Of a stretch of 64,000 nt of DNA, positions 32,546 to 45,088 are shown piece by piece. The stretch's first letter is position 1, and each line of letters opens with the position of its first letter. The DNA comes from Palaemon carinicauda (lineage: Eukaryota; Arthropoda; Malacostraca; Decapoda; Palaemonidae). The notes under the pieces were generated by a model. That model saw only the letters and a program-made list of their open reading frames with translations, did no database searches and was not told the origin of the DNA. Made by a program: the position numbers and the translations under genes. Location of the stretch: positions 48,463,201-48,527,200 of the forward strand of contig NC_090768.1 of assembly GCF_036898095.1 (NCBI RefSeq), given 5' to 3'.

Positions 32546-34479
32546 ACAGAAAATTTACCCCTATAGAAGGTAAATGTTACCACCAATCTTATAGCAGGAA
32601 CTCCCCTGTGACAGGTACCCCTGGGGTAGGAGAAAGGTCTAAATATCTCGTTGCACCCGATCTCAATTAGAGAACATTGATACGGATCCCTTAGAAGAGG
32701 TAAATACATCTCTGATCTCTCTGTTCCTGATAAGCAAAACTGGAATAAACTCCGATTGTTCCCTCCCAAGGAAACAGACTTGCTTATGTGAAGTTTCGGA
32801 GACTAAGTACCTTTGATACTTACTTGCGATCCGGAGACGTCAGGGATGATCTGACAGAGATGAAGGAGGGGCCCACTTAGGGGCAGACTACTTATGTCCG
32901 GTTATGGGAGGGTTCATGAATAACCCGACTTTCCCCAAGAGATACAACCATCGACTGAGAAAGAGAGCTAAAGATGTATTGGAACAAGGTTCTAATTTAA
33001 TTGGTTCCCGGCATCAAATACAGTAACTGAAACAGTGTCATTCGTGAACGAAGGACCATCAGTAGGTTCTGTATGATGTAAGTAACCCTTGCTACTCCTC
33101 ATGGGAATGCATACCCCAGTGAGGGTAGTGCATGCAACTGGCAAAATGAACAGACTTCGTCAGTAGTAGTGGCTCAACCGCCAGCATGCGGGTGTGCCAA
33201 ATGGCAACTTCCCTGACTTAGGGTAAGTACTCGTACATGAGCTTGAGCATCATGAACACGTTTATGTTTGTGAGCTACCCTGAAGGACCTTATGGAGTCG
33301 CTTGCGAGAATAATGTGTATATGAAGCGCAAAATCATTGATCAAAAGGAATTAATTTTTGACTAGCCATGGTATTAAGAACATGTTCGTATGCCTGCATG
33401 CGTCCACAAGAAGCATATGCAGCTAGCCAAGCGATCAGGCCTTGTTCGGTAGTATGAGCTCGCCCGCCCACCTCGTGGCGGGAACAAGCGCACCTGTAAA
33501 TGAATACCTTTCAGTCGTTCATGAACGAAAGTACGAGCTGATTCCATCCTGTCAGGAGTTCAGGCTTGGGGCAATAACCACGAAGGGTTATGTCTAACGA
33601 GACTGCTGTGCCCTGAGGATAGGACAAGATGAGATGAAGACTGCAAAGTCAGAGGCCGACACCATGTGAGTGTTCCGATGAGCTCTCTATCCTGCAGAGA
33701 GAAGTCCAATATAATAATCCCGAATTGATGTTTCTTGAGACTTGCTGTCTTTCGAGACTCAATGGTGGGATGCAGCAGCTGCAAGCGGTTGACAGGCATT
33801 CCCATCTGCATTAATAACCCTGTCATAAGAGCCTCCATGTATTGCCGCAGGTTTCCACCTCCCAGGCCAGATCTGGCAATCGTAAAGGGAAGAGCCCATA
33901 CGCAACCGAAATAGCTTGTGACAGCACCTTACTACGGAGATGCTGGCGACCAACTGTAGTTGCACAGACCTCGTCAGGGAAAGAAACTCGCCCATGCACC
34001 TTGCTAACTCTTAGTGTCTGGGTGGGCTCTCTCTCACGAATAGGTAGAGGCGTTGCCAGCACTCAGCGTTTGAACAGACCCTCGTCTGTGAGAGGAACTC
34101 GCCCGTGGGGGTTTGTTCATTTATACATGAGACGAACACTCGTCAGTGATCCTGGAGGATGTTGTAATGTAGCCTAGTATGCTTCTGAATTAGGAAGCAT
34201 GAGTAAGACTGAAAAAGGTTTTCTGTGTGGTAAAAGCAGGAAAAATGATATTTTAATTATAAAATAAATTTTTGAATATACTTACCCGGTGAATATATAA
34301 TAGCTGAGCCTCCGGCGGCTCGACAGAAAAACACAAAAACTCGCGAGCGATCGCTATGAAGGTTGCGGGTGTGCCCACTGGCGCCAACTATCGGCCAGAT
34401 ACCGCATATACATGTAAACAGACCCAATTCTTCTCATCCCGCTGGGTCTCTATCGGGGAGGAAGGGGGGGCCTTTAATT

Positions 34480-34574
34480 TATATATTCACCGGGTAAGTA
34501 TATTCAAAAATTTATTTTATAATTAAAATATCATTTTTAAATATTTAACTTAGCCGGTGAATATATAATAGCTG
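34480..34574. repeat. ICR of A3
   Basis: Complement of the joined ends of A3. Nearly the same sequence as the A2 ICR, consistent with the two copies sharing the TTTAAAAATGATATT junction type. Confidence 0.88.
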
Positions 34575-34969
34575 ATTCACACCCATGGTGGTGGGTAGAG
34601 ACCAGAGTTAATTAAGTTTACAGCGTATATGCTTAGAGTTTTTGACAGTTATATCATAACAAAACCCAAATATATATAGGTACCTGGTAAGGAAGTTGAC
34701 TTAGACGATTACTCTGCCATATTAGTCTGTCTTCCTCACGAAGCCCAGCCATCCTCTTAGGATGCTGAAAGACTCCCAGGAGCTGAAGTATCAAGGGCTG
34801 CAACCCATACAACAGGACCTCATCAAACCCCTAATCTGGGCGCTCTCAAGAAATGACATTTGACCACCCGCCAAATCAAAAAAGGATGTGAAAGGCTTCT
34901 TAGCCTTCCGTACAACCCAATTAAAAAACATTTCAAGAGCAGATTAAAAGGATATTGGAATTAAGGGAA

Positions 34970-36134
34970 TGTAGTGGTAGAACCCTTACCCACTACTGCA
35001 TTCGCTGTAACGAATGGACCCAGTGTGTAGCAGTCCTCGTAAAGAGTCTGGACATCTTTTAAGTAAAAATGACGCGAATACCGACTTGCTTCTCCAAACG
35101 GTCGCGTCCATAATACTTTGCAGAGATTTATTTTGCTTAAAGGCCACGGAATTTGCTATAGCTCTTACTTCGTGCGTCTTAACCTTAAGCAAGCATCGGT
35201 CTTTTTCATTCAAGTGAGAATGAGCCTCTCGTATTAAAAATCTGATAAAATATGACAAAGCATTCTTTGACATAGGCAATGATGGTTTCTTAACTGAGCA
35301 CCATAATGCCTCAGATCCACCTCGTAAGGACTTAGTACGAGCTAAGTAGAACTTAAGAGCTCTAACTGGACACAGCACTCTTTCAAGTTCGTTGCCTACG
35401 ATCTCTGACAGGCAAGGTATATCAAAAGACTTAGGCCAAGGACGAGAAGGCAGTTCATTTTTGGCCAGGAAACCAAGTTGAAGTGAACATGTGGCTTTTT
35501 CTGTAGAAAATCCGATGTTCTTACTGAAGGCATGAATTTCACTGACCCTTTTAGCCGAAGCCAAGCACACTAAGAAAAGCGTCTTGAAGGTGAGATCCTT
35601 CAGGGAGGCTGAATGTAATGGCTCAAACCTGTCTGACATGAGGAACCTTAGGACCACGTCTAAGTTCCATCCAGGAGTTGCCAAACGACGTTCCTTAGAG
35701 GTCTCGAAAGACTTAAGGAGATCTTGGAGATCTTTATTGTTGGAAAGATCTAAGCCTCTATGACGAAAGACCGAAGCCAACATGCTCCTGTAGCCCTTAA
35801 TCGTGGGAGCTGAGAGGGAGCGAACCTTTCTCAGATGTAAAAGAAAATCTCCGATTTGGGCTACAGAGGTACTGGAAGAGGACACAGATGCTGGCTTGCA
35901 CCAGTCTCGAAAGACTTCCCACTTCGACTGGTATACTCTGATGGTAGAAGCTCTCCTAGCTCTCGCAATCGCACTGGCTGCCTCCTTCGAAAAGCCTCGA
36001 GCTCTTGAGAGTCTCTCGATAGACTGAAGGCAGTCAGACGAAGCGCGGGGAGGCTTTGATGAACAATCTTTACGTGGGGCTGACGTAAGAGATCTACCCT
36101 TAGAGGAAGACTTCTTGGAATGTTTACCAGCCAT
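34970..36134 (-). pseudogene. Tyrosine recombinase of A3, late frameshift
   Basis: The frame from about the ATG at 36134 is open through the DNA-binding part (STIRVYQSKWEVFRDW), the Arg motif SAKRVSEIH, HxxR (THEVRAIA) and the Trp block (ATVWRSKSVFASF). An extra base in the A-run near 35060 shifts the frame immediately before the catalytic tyrosine, giving an unrelated tail. Otherwise the gene is close to A2's. The product would lack its nucleophile. Confidence 0.84.
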
Positions 36135-37570
36135 TGAAGTACCTCGGTGAACCACTCTCTCGCGGGCCAGAGGGTAGCAACCAACGTCAACCTTGTCCCT
36201 TCTTGAGAGGCGAACTTCTGCAGTACCTTGTTGACTATCTTGAATGGTGGGAATGCATATAAGTCCAGATGAGACCAATCCAGTAGAAACGCGTCTATGT
36301 GGATTGCTTCTGTATCTAGGACTGGTGAGCAATAGACTGGTAACCTTTTGGTCAACGAGGTGGCAAAGAGGTCTATGGTGGGTTGACCCCAAGTAGCCCA
36401 AAGACTCTTGCCCACGTCCTTGTGGAGGGTCCATTCCGTGGGTATCACCTGACCCCTCCGACTGAGACAGTCTGCCAAGACGTTCAAGTCCCCCTGGATG
36501 AATCTCGTCAACAGGGAGATGCCTCGATTTCTTGACCATATGAGAAGGTCCCTTGCGATCTTGTACAGCGTGAGGGAGTGTGTGCCTCCTTGCTTGGAGA
36601 TGTACGCCAAAGCTGTGGTGTTGTCTGAGTTGACCTCTACCACTTAGTTTCGAAGAAAGCTTTCAAATTTCATCAAGGCCAAGTGGACTGCTAATAACTC
36701 CTTGCCGTTGATGTGCATGCTCTTCTGACTTGAGGTCCACAAACCCGAGCATTCCCGACCGTCCAGGGTCGCACCCCAACCCAAATCCGACGCATCTGAG
36801 AACAACACGTGGTTTGGGTTCTTGACTGCTAGGGATAGTCCCTCTCTCAGACTGATATTGCTGTCCCACCATTTCAGGCATGCCTTTACTGGTTCGGAGA
36901 CTGGGAATGATACCGTCTCTAACGTCTTGTCCTTGTTCCAGTGAGAGGCTAGATGGAACTGGAGAGGCCGAAGGTGTAGTCTCCCTAGCGAGACAAACTG
37001 CTCCAGGGATGAGAGAGTCCCTACGAGATTGTTCCAACTCCTGACTGAACAAACGTTCTCTTTTCAGCATTAGTTGGACTTTGAGCAGGGCTTGTTCTAT
37101 TCGGGTGGCAGACGGAAAAGCCCGAAAAAACTGGACTGCGAATCTCCATCCCCAAATATAGAATAATCTGGGATGGGATCAGTTGGGACTTTTCTAGGTT
37201 GACCAAAAGTCCCAACTCCCTGGCCAGACTCAACGTCCAATGTAGATCCTGCAGACAGCGAAGACTGGACGATGCTCTGAGAAGCCAGTCGGCCAAGTAC
37301 AGGGAGGCTCGGATTCCCGATAGATGGAGGAATTTTGCCACATTCCTCATGAGCCTCGTAAACACGAGAGGAGCAGGACTGAGGCCAAAGCACAGGGCTC
37401 GAAACTGGAACCCCACATTCCTGTAAACAAACCTCAGAAACGGTTGGGAATCCGGGTGTATAGGAATGTGGAAGTATGCATCCTGAAGGTCGAGAGAGAC
37501 CATCCAGTCGCCTTCCATTAATGCTGTCAAGACAGCCTGGTAGACTTCATCATGAAGTTTGTCTTGACAA
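35861..37570 (-). pseudogene. pol of A3: partial RT with mutated active site, RNase H, methyltransferase-like
   Basis: RT begins abruptly near 37560 (WMVSLDLQDAYFHIPI), so its N-terminal part is deleted. The active-site box reads YLADW rather than YLDDW, through an Ala codon at 37291-37293. A frame change near 37070 leads to the RNase H part, and a stop precedes VVEVNSDNTTALAYI at about 36643. The open part 35861-36643 carries RNase H and the methyltransferase-like motifs (TIDLFATS, YAFPPFKIV, ATLWPAREWF). Confidence 0.85.
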
Positions 37571-39302
37571 TGAACACCTTGAGCGCACTTGCCTCTTGCG
37601 TACTCCTGCAGTGAACGTGGCTGCCAGATCATTGGAGCCATCCCTGATAGACTTGTTCCTGCAGAGAACGTGGCTGTCAGAATATTGGAGCCATCCCTGA
37701 TAGCCTTGTTTATGCATGACATAATTGTACAGCAAAACTTCAAACGCTCGAAAAAACTCCTAACAGGAGATGGTCTAGCTCTGAAGCCGACCATAAAATC
37801 TTGGAGCGTCTCATGGCCAGGCGCCAGGGAGAGTCTATGAGGTTTGAGAAGTCTATCTGGGCAGAGGCAGGAACTCCCAAGCCGAGAACTTCTCCCGTGT
37901 CATACCAGACTCTCGCTCTATAAGCCAGCTTAAAAGTAGGGAAAGCAAAGGCTGTCTCCCCCAAACTCCTCCTGGTGATTAACCAATCGCCTAGCAAACG
38001 TAAAGCTCTCTTAGAAGAGCGAGAGAGCACTAGCTTAGAAAACAACGGCTTCAAAGTAGCTAGGCCTAGTGTAAACTCTGACGTTTAGGCGAACGAGGAG
38101 CAGCAGTTACAAAAAGATCCGGACAAAGATCCTTAAAAATCAGCATGATTTATTTAAAGTCCATAGAGGGCTGAGCAGCTTTAGGCTCCTCTCCGTCTGA
38201 CAGAGTCCTCAAGGGAATATCAGTAGGAGGGGGATCAGCAACTTCCTCATCTGAAGGAACCTTGTCCGACAATTGCCGAGTCTCAAGCAAGGGAGAGACC
38301 TGCCGTGGTGGCAATGCTTGACAAGCAGAGTCCACACGCAAAGGAGCAACAGTAGCAGTCAAGGACGCTATGTCATGTAACTGCTTAAAGGACTGACCAG
38401 CAACAACAACAGGTGCGGGAGGACGCTCGACGTCAACTCGAGACTGCCTTGACTGCTTAGACTGAGCAGTCAAAACAACTCTTGACTGCGGTGCTTGACG
38501 CTCAACGTCAAAACAAGTCAACTATGCTGGTTGGCGAACGTCCTGAACGTCAACAAGAGCAAGCGGCAGCGGCTGAACGTCCACAAGCGGCTGAGAGTCA
38601 ACACGGGACTGCATCGAGTGAGGCTCTACAAAACATGATTGACGTGACTTTGTAACGTCAATGTCAACAGGACGAGCAAAGGCTCGTTTGGGCGGCTGAC
38701 GGCCAGGATCTCGATCAGCTAAGCGGCGAGGATCATCGTAAACCTGCTCAGCAGAATAGTCCTTCATAAGAGAGGCAAGCTTATTCTGCATGTCTTGCAG
38801 TACAACCCATTTAGGATCAACGGGAATGGGTGCGGTAAGAGACTAGGGTAACGTCTGTGACTGCAAAACCTTGCCTACAAAAAGACTCTCGGAGCCTGTG
38901 TTACGCTTTTGTTTAGGCGGCGAGCAGTCTTCCGATGACTGCATAGGGTCAGAGCTGTCCCAATGGCTATAACCAGGACGCTGGACCTGTCCTAAAGGGA
39001 CTGACTTTCGCTTAAAGGGCCTCGAAACCTTGCTCCACGGTTTCTTTCGCGAAAAGCCTTCGGATGACGAGGAGAAAATCGTCTCGCTCGTCTTATGGTA
39101 GGGGCGGTCTTGATGAGACACGCCTGAAACCATAGAGGGAACGTCTGTTCGCTGATCAAGGCCTCTCGAACCCCTAAGTCGTACGACATTACTTCTCCCC
39201 TGGGCTTGGGAGCTTGCAAGAGGTCCCGGACTAGGCGAACGACAGGCACGAACAGACGAACCCTCGGTCGCAACACTGATAACACTTTGCGCAATTATCA
39301 CT
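37571..39302 (-). pseudogene. gag-like gene of A3, truncated and rearranged
   Basis: Runs from the SSVRACRSPSPGPLASSQAQ block near 39300 through the Ser/Arg/Val linker to the C-terminal conserved region (37740-38054, KLVLSRSSKRALRLLGDW). A tandem duplication of about 60 bp (DGSN-type motif) at about 37610-37720 is followed directly by RT, so the gag C-terminus and the RT N-terminus are missing. The zinc-motif N-terminus of A2 and A4 is absent here and replaced by a long leader. Confidence 0.78.
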
Positions 39303-40590
39303 TTATCACTACGATTTTCTGTTTTGCACTTACTTCACTGAAATCGAATTTTTCAACAATTCACATTAGGCATGAATAAAACTGATTTCTACCTGAAGCA
39401 CGCAATTCTACCCTACATCAAAAGGTTATAATTGCGAAATAAGTCGTATAATGTAAGCACATTAATACAAGCAAAAAACAGTAAACATATATTAAGATAA
39501 AAAGATCAGTGACTGGGGAGGAGACTAAACACTAGTTCATTCAAAACTACGTTTTCAATCTCTCACCGTACAGTGCCTTGGGACGAGAATAAAAACTAAA
39601 AACGTTTTATCCTTTCTCCCCGTACAGAGACTTGGGACGAGAGTAAAAAACTGACTTGAGAACAACGTTACTCGCTTGGGGCGAGAATAAAGATCGGAAC
39701 GTTCTCTCTTCCTCTCTCTCTCTCCGTCTCTCTCTCTCTCTCTCTTTCTCTTGATTTCACACCGAAGAGAAAAGCCCACTCACCTTTCGTCAATAAACAG
39801 GTTATTTGACCAAAGGAAAAAACTGAAAGGACTAAGAAATTGAAAATTAACAAGTTCCTTTAAATTAGTATTTAAAACATTTACGTTTGAAAGAAGAATG
39901 AACAAAACGTCAGAATCGATTTACTCTTTCTGCAAAGTGAAACCGTGATTCTCTCTCTCTCTATCGTAACGATAGGGCGCAAACTGCGTAGCATAAATAA
40001 ATCAAACGTTAGTTCATCTTTGAAACAGTACGAAGACTATTCAAAGAAAATCTTTCATGAAATATCTACTAAAAAATATTCATTTAATAAGTTTTAAATC
40101 ATTTGCTCTGTAAAAGTTATTTACGATTGAAAGGGCTCAACGTTGTTTAACTTCGGTTTCCAAGTTAGGACCGCCTACTCTCGGATTAGGGGAGGAATAG
40201 GTAAGGTCGCATATAAACAAATCATTAAAATTTATCTTGATGTTTATTATAAATGGAAAGCTAATCGAAGAGGCCTAATAAAGGCGGTTGAGATATAAAA
40301 TATATAGAGGAAAATCTATAATTAACAACAACAATTTATAACGTGATAAGATAATTGCTAAAAGCCTAAGACACACTTCCGTACTAAGGGAAGGGTCGGC
40401 CATTTTTAAAAGTCAAAGAAAGTCCAAAAAACAATCCAAAGTCATCAACAATTAAATCTATCCAAAAAAGAGTTCAAGATTTAAGTTGAAGATAAAACAC
40501 CTGCACTGCGAAAGCTCAAACCAAAATGAAGTACTTCACCAAGTCTGTTGAAAAACTCCAGGTTATACAGCGAGTAATGGTACGTCTTGT
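39303..40590 (-). other. Long alternative 5' leader of A3
   Basis: About 1.2 kb homologous to the A1 leader. It contains three imperfect repeats of CTTGGGACGAGA-TAAAA near 39579, 39631 and 39675, a CT-rich microsatellite at about 39704-39752, and, at 40395-40410, a minus-strand ATG context reading Met-Ala-Asp-Pro that matches the A2/A4 gag start. The insert therefore separates the start codon from the rest of gag: either an intron-like segment or a replacement. Confidence 0.6.
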
Positions 40591-42370
40591 CGTTCAGACC
40601 GACAGAGAAGAATTGGGTCTGTTTACATGTATATGCGGTATCTGGCCGATAGTTGGCGCTAGTGGGCACACCCGCAACCTTCATAGCGATCGCTCGCGAG
40701 TTTTTGTGTTTTTCTGTCGAGCCGCCGGAGGCTCAGCTATTATATATTCACCGGCTAAGTTAAATATTTAAAACCAGGATTTTCCTCGTAGGGGTAGGAA
40801 AAAAAAGGAACCCAAAGAGCCTGGCCCCGCAAAACTCTAAGAGCTTTGTTGTGCCCTGTGGACACGATGATGAGAGTCAATGGCCTCAAGCGTCAGCAGG
40901 CATCACCATCTGTGGCCATAACCCCAAAGGATTATAGCTCACAAGACTCGTGTTCCGGGGAAACAATGGGACATGCGACCGCAAGCGGTCGGCAGGCATC
41001 AACATCTGCGACAATAACCCCAAAGATATATTGCTCAAGAAACTTCTTGAGCACCTGGGGACAAAATGGGAGAGGCAGAGCTCAAGCAATCAACAGGCAT
41101 CATGCTTTGAGGCAATAACTTTGAAGGATTATGGCTCATAAAACTCGTACACCGAGGGCCCGATGAGCAGCGGCCGCAAAAGGTCATCAGGCTTAACCAT
41201 CTGGGAGCCCAGAAGAGCTGGAACAAGGCCCGATGAATCGAGTTCTTGCTTTGAACCCCAAAGGGGGTAACTTCACAGGAGAGGAGGGCGTCACTTGCCA
41301 ATGAGAGAGGCACTTTAAACAGGGAGGAGAAGCTCAATGCTTCAAACACAACAAGCCTTCAGCAGAGCAAGCTCCCTCTGAGGGCTGTTCATATAATCAA
41401 TGAGCTTAGAAGACTAACCTAAGTCAGCTTTATGTTACCCTCGTACTCCAGCGTTAGAAGGCACGAGAGAAATCTCAAACGGATAACTCCAAGGAATGCC
41501 AGTTGCAACTGCTCTCGTTTCTAAGCCAGAGCTGTAGGAACAAAGAGAGCAGATGCAGAGAGTGCTGCAGCTAAAGGCATGAGAAGCTCTGTTGATGTAT
41601 TACCTTCATTTTCTCATAAAAGAAGACTGCAGTTAATCACAAGGGATGCAGGTCTGCATTCATGCTGTGCCCTTAACTGTAGTACCCTCGAAAACCATTC
41701 CTTGGCAAGGAGATCCAAGAGCCCAAAGGAGGGCAAGAGTTGCCGCAAACTGCAACGGGAGACACTCCCCCAGAGGCGGCAGCTGTTGCTTCACTAAGGG
41801 AAGCGACGGTGTCCGCACCTAAGAGTTGTCCAGGGGTTAAGCAGCAATCACTCTCATTCGATTGTCCTCGGGAGGAGAAAGAGCGAGCAAAGTCAGAGGA
41901 GGGATCACACTGACAGAGAAAAAAGTCAGGACTTCTTCACTTTTGAGGAAAACCCCAAAGGAGAAGAATCCCTTTCGGCTTCTTTCTCCATCGTCTACCG
42001 AACCTCACCCACTGGGAGGATGGCTACTCCTGACACTCGATACAAGAGGAGTCCTGCGAGCAAGAGTGACCTCTGCAAGCAGGGCAAAAGGAATTTGGTT
42101 CAATCTCAGTAGCCATCATGCATTGGCACCTTCACAACTAGGACCAGCCCGCATGGTGAGATCCATGAAACCCAAGAATTGAAAAGTCAAAGACAGTTTG
42201 TTAACAGGAGAGAGACAGCACGTCTACAATCCTCCGAGCCAAAAGCAAAAGTGACGCTAACCACCAACCATGTACCTCGTTAAAGCCTTATGATTAGTTT
42301 CCAACTTCACCAAACGTATATGCCCTATAAGGAGCGAAAGGGTTTGTAGTCAGTGTTGGAACAAATATCA

Positions 42371-43381
42371 ATAAAAAAAATAAAGATAACAAGTGACTCT
42401 ATTGAACAACAAAAGTATATTAATAACCTTTAGAACAGCCTGTGGAAATTTGTCTGTAGCATTGAGGAAGGAAATACAATAAAACAGTTGCACATGTAAA
42501 ACAACCAATTACATTTCAACATGCTGCACTGAACTTGTCAAATATGAAGCCTTTATCTCTATCTACAACTATAGTCATGTTTTTTAAATAAAAAATATAA
42601 AAGCTGAACTATTAAAATCAGTGGTTATTTCAAAATGAATTGATATGTTATTCTATAGCAGATAAATAAAGAGTATAAGGGAAATATTATCTTCCTAGTT
42701 TCAGTATTTTCAATTAGAAACTAACCTCATGGAACAGTCTCCAATAAATTCCCTTGAATAATCGAGGGAAGGCCCATTGAGCATTTGGTCTACTGGCAAG
42801 TTTCACCGACCTTATATTTCAAGTTTTCTAATACAGTACATATATTGTACTGTACAGTATATGCACCCACAACTTGGCAAACCAATTATCTGACAGCAAA
42901 ATCTATGTATAAGGCTCAAAGACTGTTTGTAAAACCATTTAAAGTATTTCATATATTATCTATGCGTATTAAAGTGAGCATTGTTAGATATACAGTTCTG
43001 TACTACGCATTCAGTTTCTGGTGTTCCAAGAACTTATATGTATAAAATATAAAAGAGATATTTTGAAAATAATTAAAGAAAATATGCCCTTCATGAGAAA
43101 TAAGAATGAATTACCATTAATTCCATGAAAATAAGATGGTAAAAGCAAACCCTCCATGAAAATAGAAAAGTGGAAGTAACATCAGGTTAAGGGAAAGATT
43201 GAAACCCATAGCAGTAAAATAATTGAAGCATTTCTTACCTAGGAAGGCCTTGCCTATCCCCTACTGTGCTTTCTTCAAGTATTTGGTTACTGCTTTTACT
43301 TGCAAACAATATCTATAAAAACAAATCATGACTGTGTTACATTAAACCAAATACAGTACATAACAGTATTCTAAAACTTAC
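42371..43381. other. PLRG1 intron, nothing recognised
   Basis: AT-rich intron adjoining the donor of the first coding exon. The plus-strand frame at 42785-43045 has no family motif. Confidence 0.5.
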
Positions 43382-44107
43382 CTTGTTATACTCCAGATCC
43401 CAACATTTGACTTGTTTATCTTCTCCACAAGAAAACAAATATGGGTGCCGTGGGGATACAGCTAAACCCCTAACAGCTGACACGTGTCCAGTTAAAGATA
43501 ATTTCAACTGACCAGAAGCCAAATCCCAGATCTTGATGACTCTGTCATTAGACCCTGTTGCAAACCATTCATTCGCTGGTTCAACAGCAACACACCTAAC
43601 CCATCCCAGATGACCAGAAATCACCCTGCCAAGTTTCCAAGGAGCATGCCACTTTGGTCTGGGTAATGTGGGTGCACGGCGTGGTACAAGACTCTGCTGA
43701 CCAACACTAGCACTTGCACTAGCGCTAGCACTTGGAACAGATGCAACGAGTGCTGTGCTCTGTGGAGGAGGAGGAGTTGGAATGGGAGGCACTATAGGTC
43801 CTGATGTAGGTGCAATTGCGAGTGCTCCTGGAGTAATCTCATTGGTAGAACTGGGCAAAGACAGACTTTCACTTTCCATTTCAATATTTTTTGGAATTGG
43901 TGCTTTACGTTTGTTTTGTGCAACAATTTTTAGAACTGGACCATACTGGTCACGTGATTTTACTGATCGACGAAGTAGTTCTAAGGACTCGTCCATTGGA
44001 GGCAATGCTCCTTGATCACACAAAAACATATCATGAGTTCGTTTTAAGGATCGAAACACTAAGGTGTGGACAGAATGTCGTTGAACATCATCTGCAGCTG
44101 AAGGCAT
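43382..44107 (-). CDS. PLRG1: PLRG1, first coding exon (N-terminus, WD repeats 1-2)
   Basis: PLRG1 is the metazoan orthologue of yeast Prp46, a nuclear WD40 subunit of the Prp19-associated spliceosome complex. The exon encodes about 242 residues. The N-terminal motif [18 protein letters not shown] is diagnostic of the family. It is followed by a variable linker rich in Pro, Ser and Ala (including a short Ser-Ala alternation), then WPAWKL-like PW motif sequence and two WD repeats ending IKIWDL and VKCWDL. The ATG at 44107 is preceded five bases upstream by a polypyrimidine-AG acceptor, so this exon begins at 44112 and the transcript has a non-coding upstream exon not located here. The donor follows LEYNK in phase 0 (AAG/GTAAGT). 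The linker is shorter than I recall for vertebrate PLRG1. Identity is very secure; the start is secure. Confidence 0.95.
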
Positions 44108-44112
44108 TGTGA

Positions 44113-45088
44113 CTGTAAAAGAAAAAAAAAATCACAATTAATTCTCATTAATATTAATCTTAACATAATCTCAATGGTTCAAACATACAAACCATAGCAT
44201 TGAAAATGCCTTTTATACATTGTGGTAAGAAAATCAGTCAAAGCCCTAAATTCTAAATTACTTGTAAGAACTGGTTATCTAGCTTAAATTGAAAGAATCA
44301 GCTAAGAACTACTCACTCTCTACACAGATATCCTTTAACTTTCTGGCTACACCTGCAGAGGAAAATATTTCAAGACTATCAGTGAGAATGATTATGAAAT
44401 TCTTATACAGTACATGGTATATAAAGTACAAACCATTATATTAGAAAATACCAGTTGGTTAAGTGGGAAGCAATTAATAACTACATTCTAGGTTTCTAAC
44501 TGATAATTTTCTGGGGACTGACTGAGGTTTGCATTAACACGTAGTTAACTGAGACAAGTTGATAATGTGTTGAACAGAAAAATTGAGGCAGAACTCAAGA
44601 AAAAAAGAGAAGTCTCACAGGTGAAGTTTCAATCAATTTTATAAAATAAAATGATGTGAATCATCTCAAGGAGTCAAAGCTTCAAAAAACTTATTAGAAG
44701 AAGACTTCTGCCCTTGAATTATCAGGTTTCTAAAAAGCTTGACATCCTTAGATGAGGGAAAAGCAAAATATCAAACTTTCGTAACTGATAAAGTATTCTT
44801 TTAGGAACCAATAAAATATTGAAATACAGGGTGATACACTAATACTCAGTAAGATCTTCTGACTATAAAATACTTGGCATTGTAGGCTGCTTACAAAAGT
44901 CTTTCCGACTTCTGATACTGACAAGAGTAACCATGCTTCACAATTCATGAAATCAACTAAATGTATCCCTAACTACAAGAATTCAGTTGTCATCTATTTG
45001 TGTTTTAGGTAATTAATTGATTGATAAAGTATGTCTTCATTGTGCTGTTCAAAATTTGCCGTTGATCTAAAAAAAAAAATACTAAATA
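44113..45088. other. 5' intron of PLRG1, nothing recognised
   Basis: Begins with the acceptor tract TTTTACAG (minus strand) that defines the 5' edge of the first coding exon. No upstream exon was identified here. Confidence 0.5.

Larger units (their letters stand above)
34241..40773 (-). mobile_element. DIRS-like retrotransposon copy A3, inserted into B2
   Basis: Complete ends: left AAAAATGATATTTTAATTAT, right TTAAATATTTAAAA; ICR at 34480-34574. ITRs of about 150 bp have a copy-specific variant block (GAGCCTCCGGCGGCTCGACA) in both ends and differ at about one base. The pre-insertion site is CAGG-AAAA-CCAGG, with AAAA shared by host and element ends and no duplication. Gag, pol and YR are all defective. 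Sense orientation with PLRG1. Confidence 0.92.
31864..42370 (-). mobile_element. DIRS-like copy B2, heavily decayed, split by insertion of A3
   Basis: The left end AAATGACAAATTTGG, then TTTTTCCTAACAATACAAAC, resembles the B1 terminus. The right end near 42310-42370 (AAAGGGTTTGTAG, GTTGGAACAAAT) resembles the right terminus predicted by the B1 ICR. Inside, 32210-32330 retains a faint RT trace (minus-strand reading similar to LxLxVKxxG). Segments at 33560-33840 and 40850-41250 share the same degenerate repeat (GCAAGCGGTYGRCAGGCATC). The part at about 41990-42170 matches the gag zinc region of B3. YR and most of pol are gone. The two halves 31864-34240 and 40774-42370 rejoin cleanly when A3 is removed. 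Confidence 0.65.

Noticed and set aside
39555..39853. Arg-Glu repeat frames in the A3 leader as an RS-like protein
   Set aside because: The repeat comes from a CT microsatellite read in one frame and is not preserved in the A1 leader.
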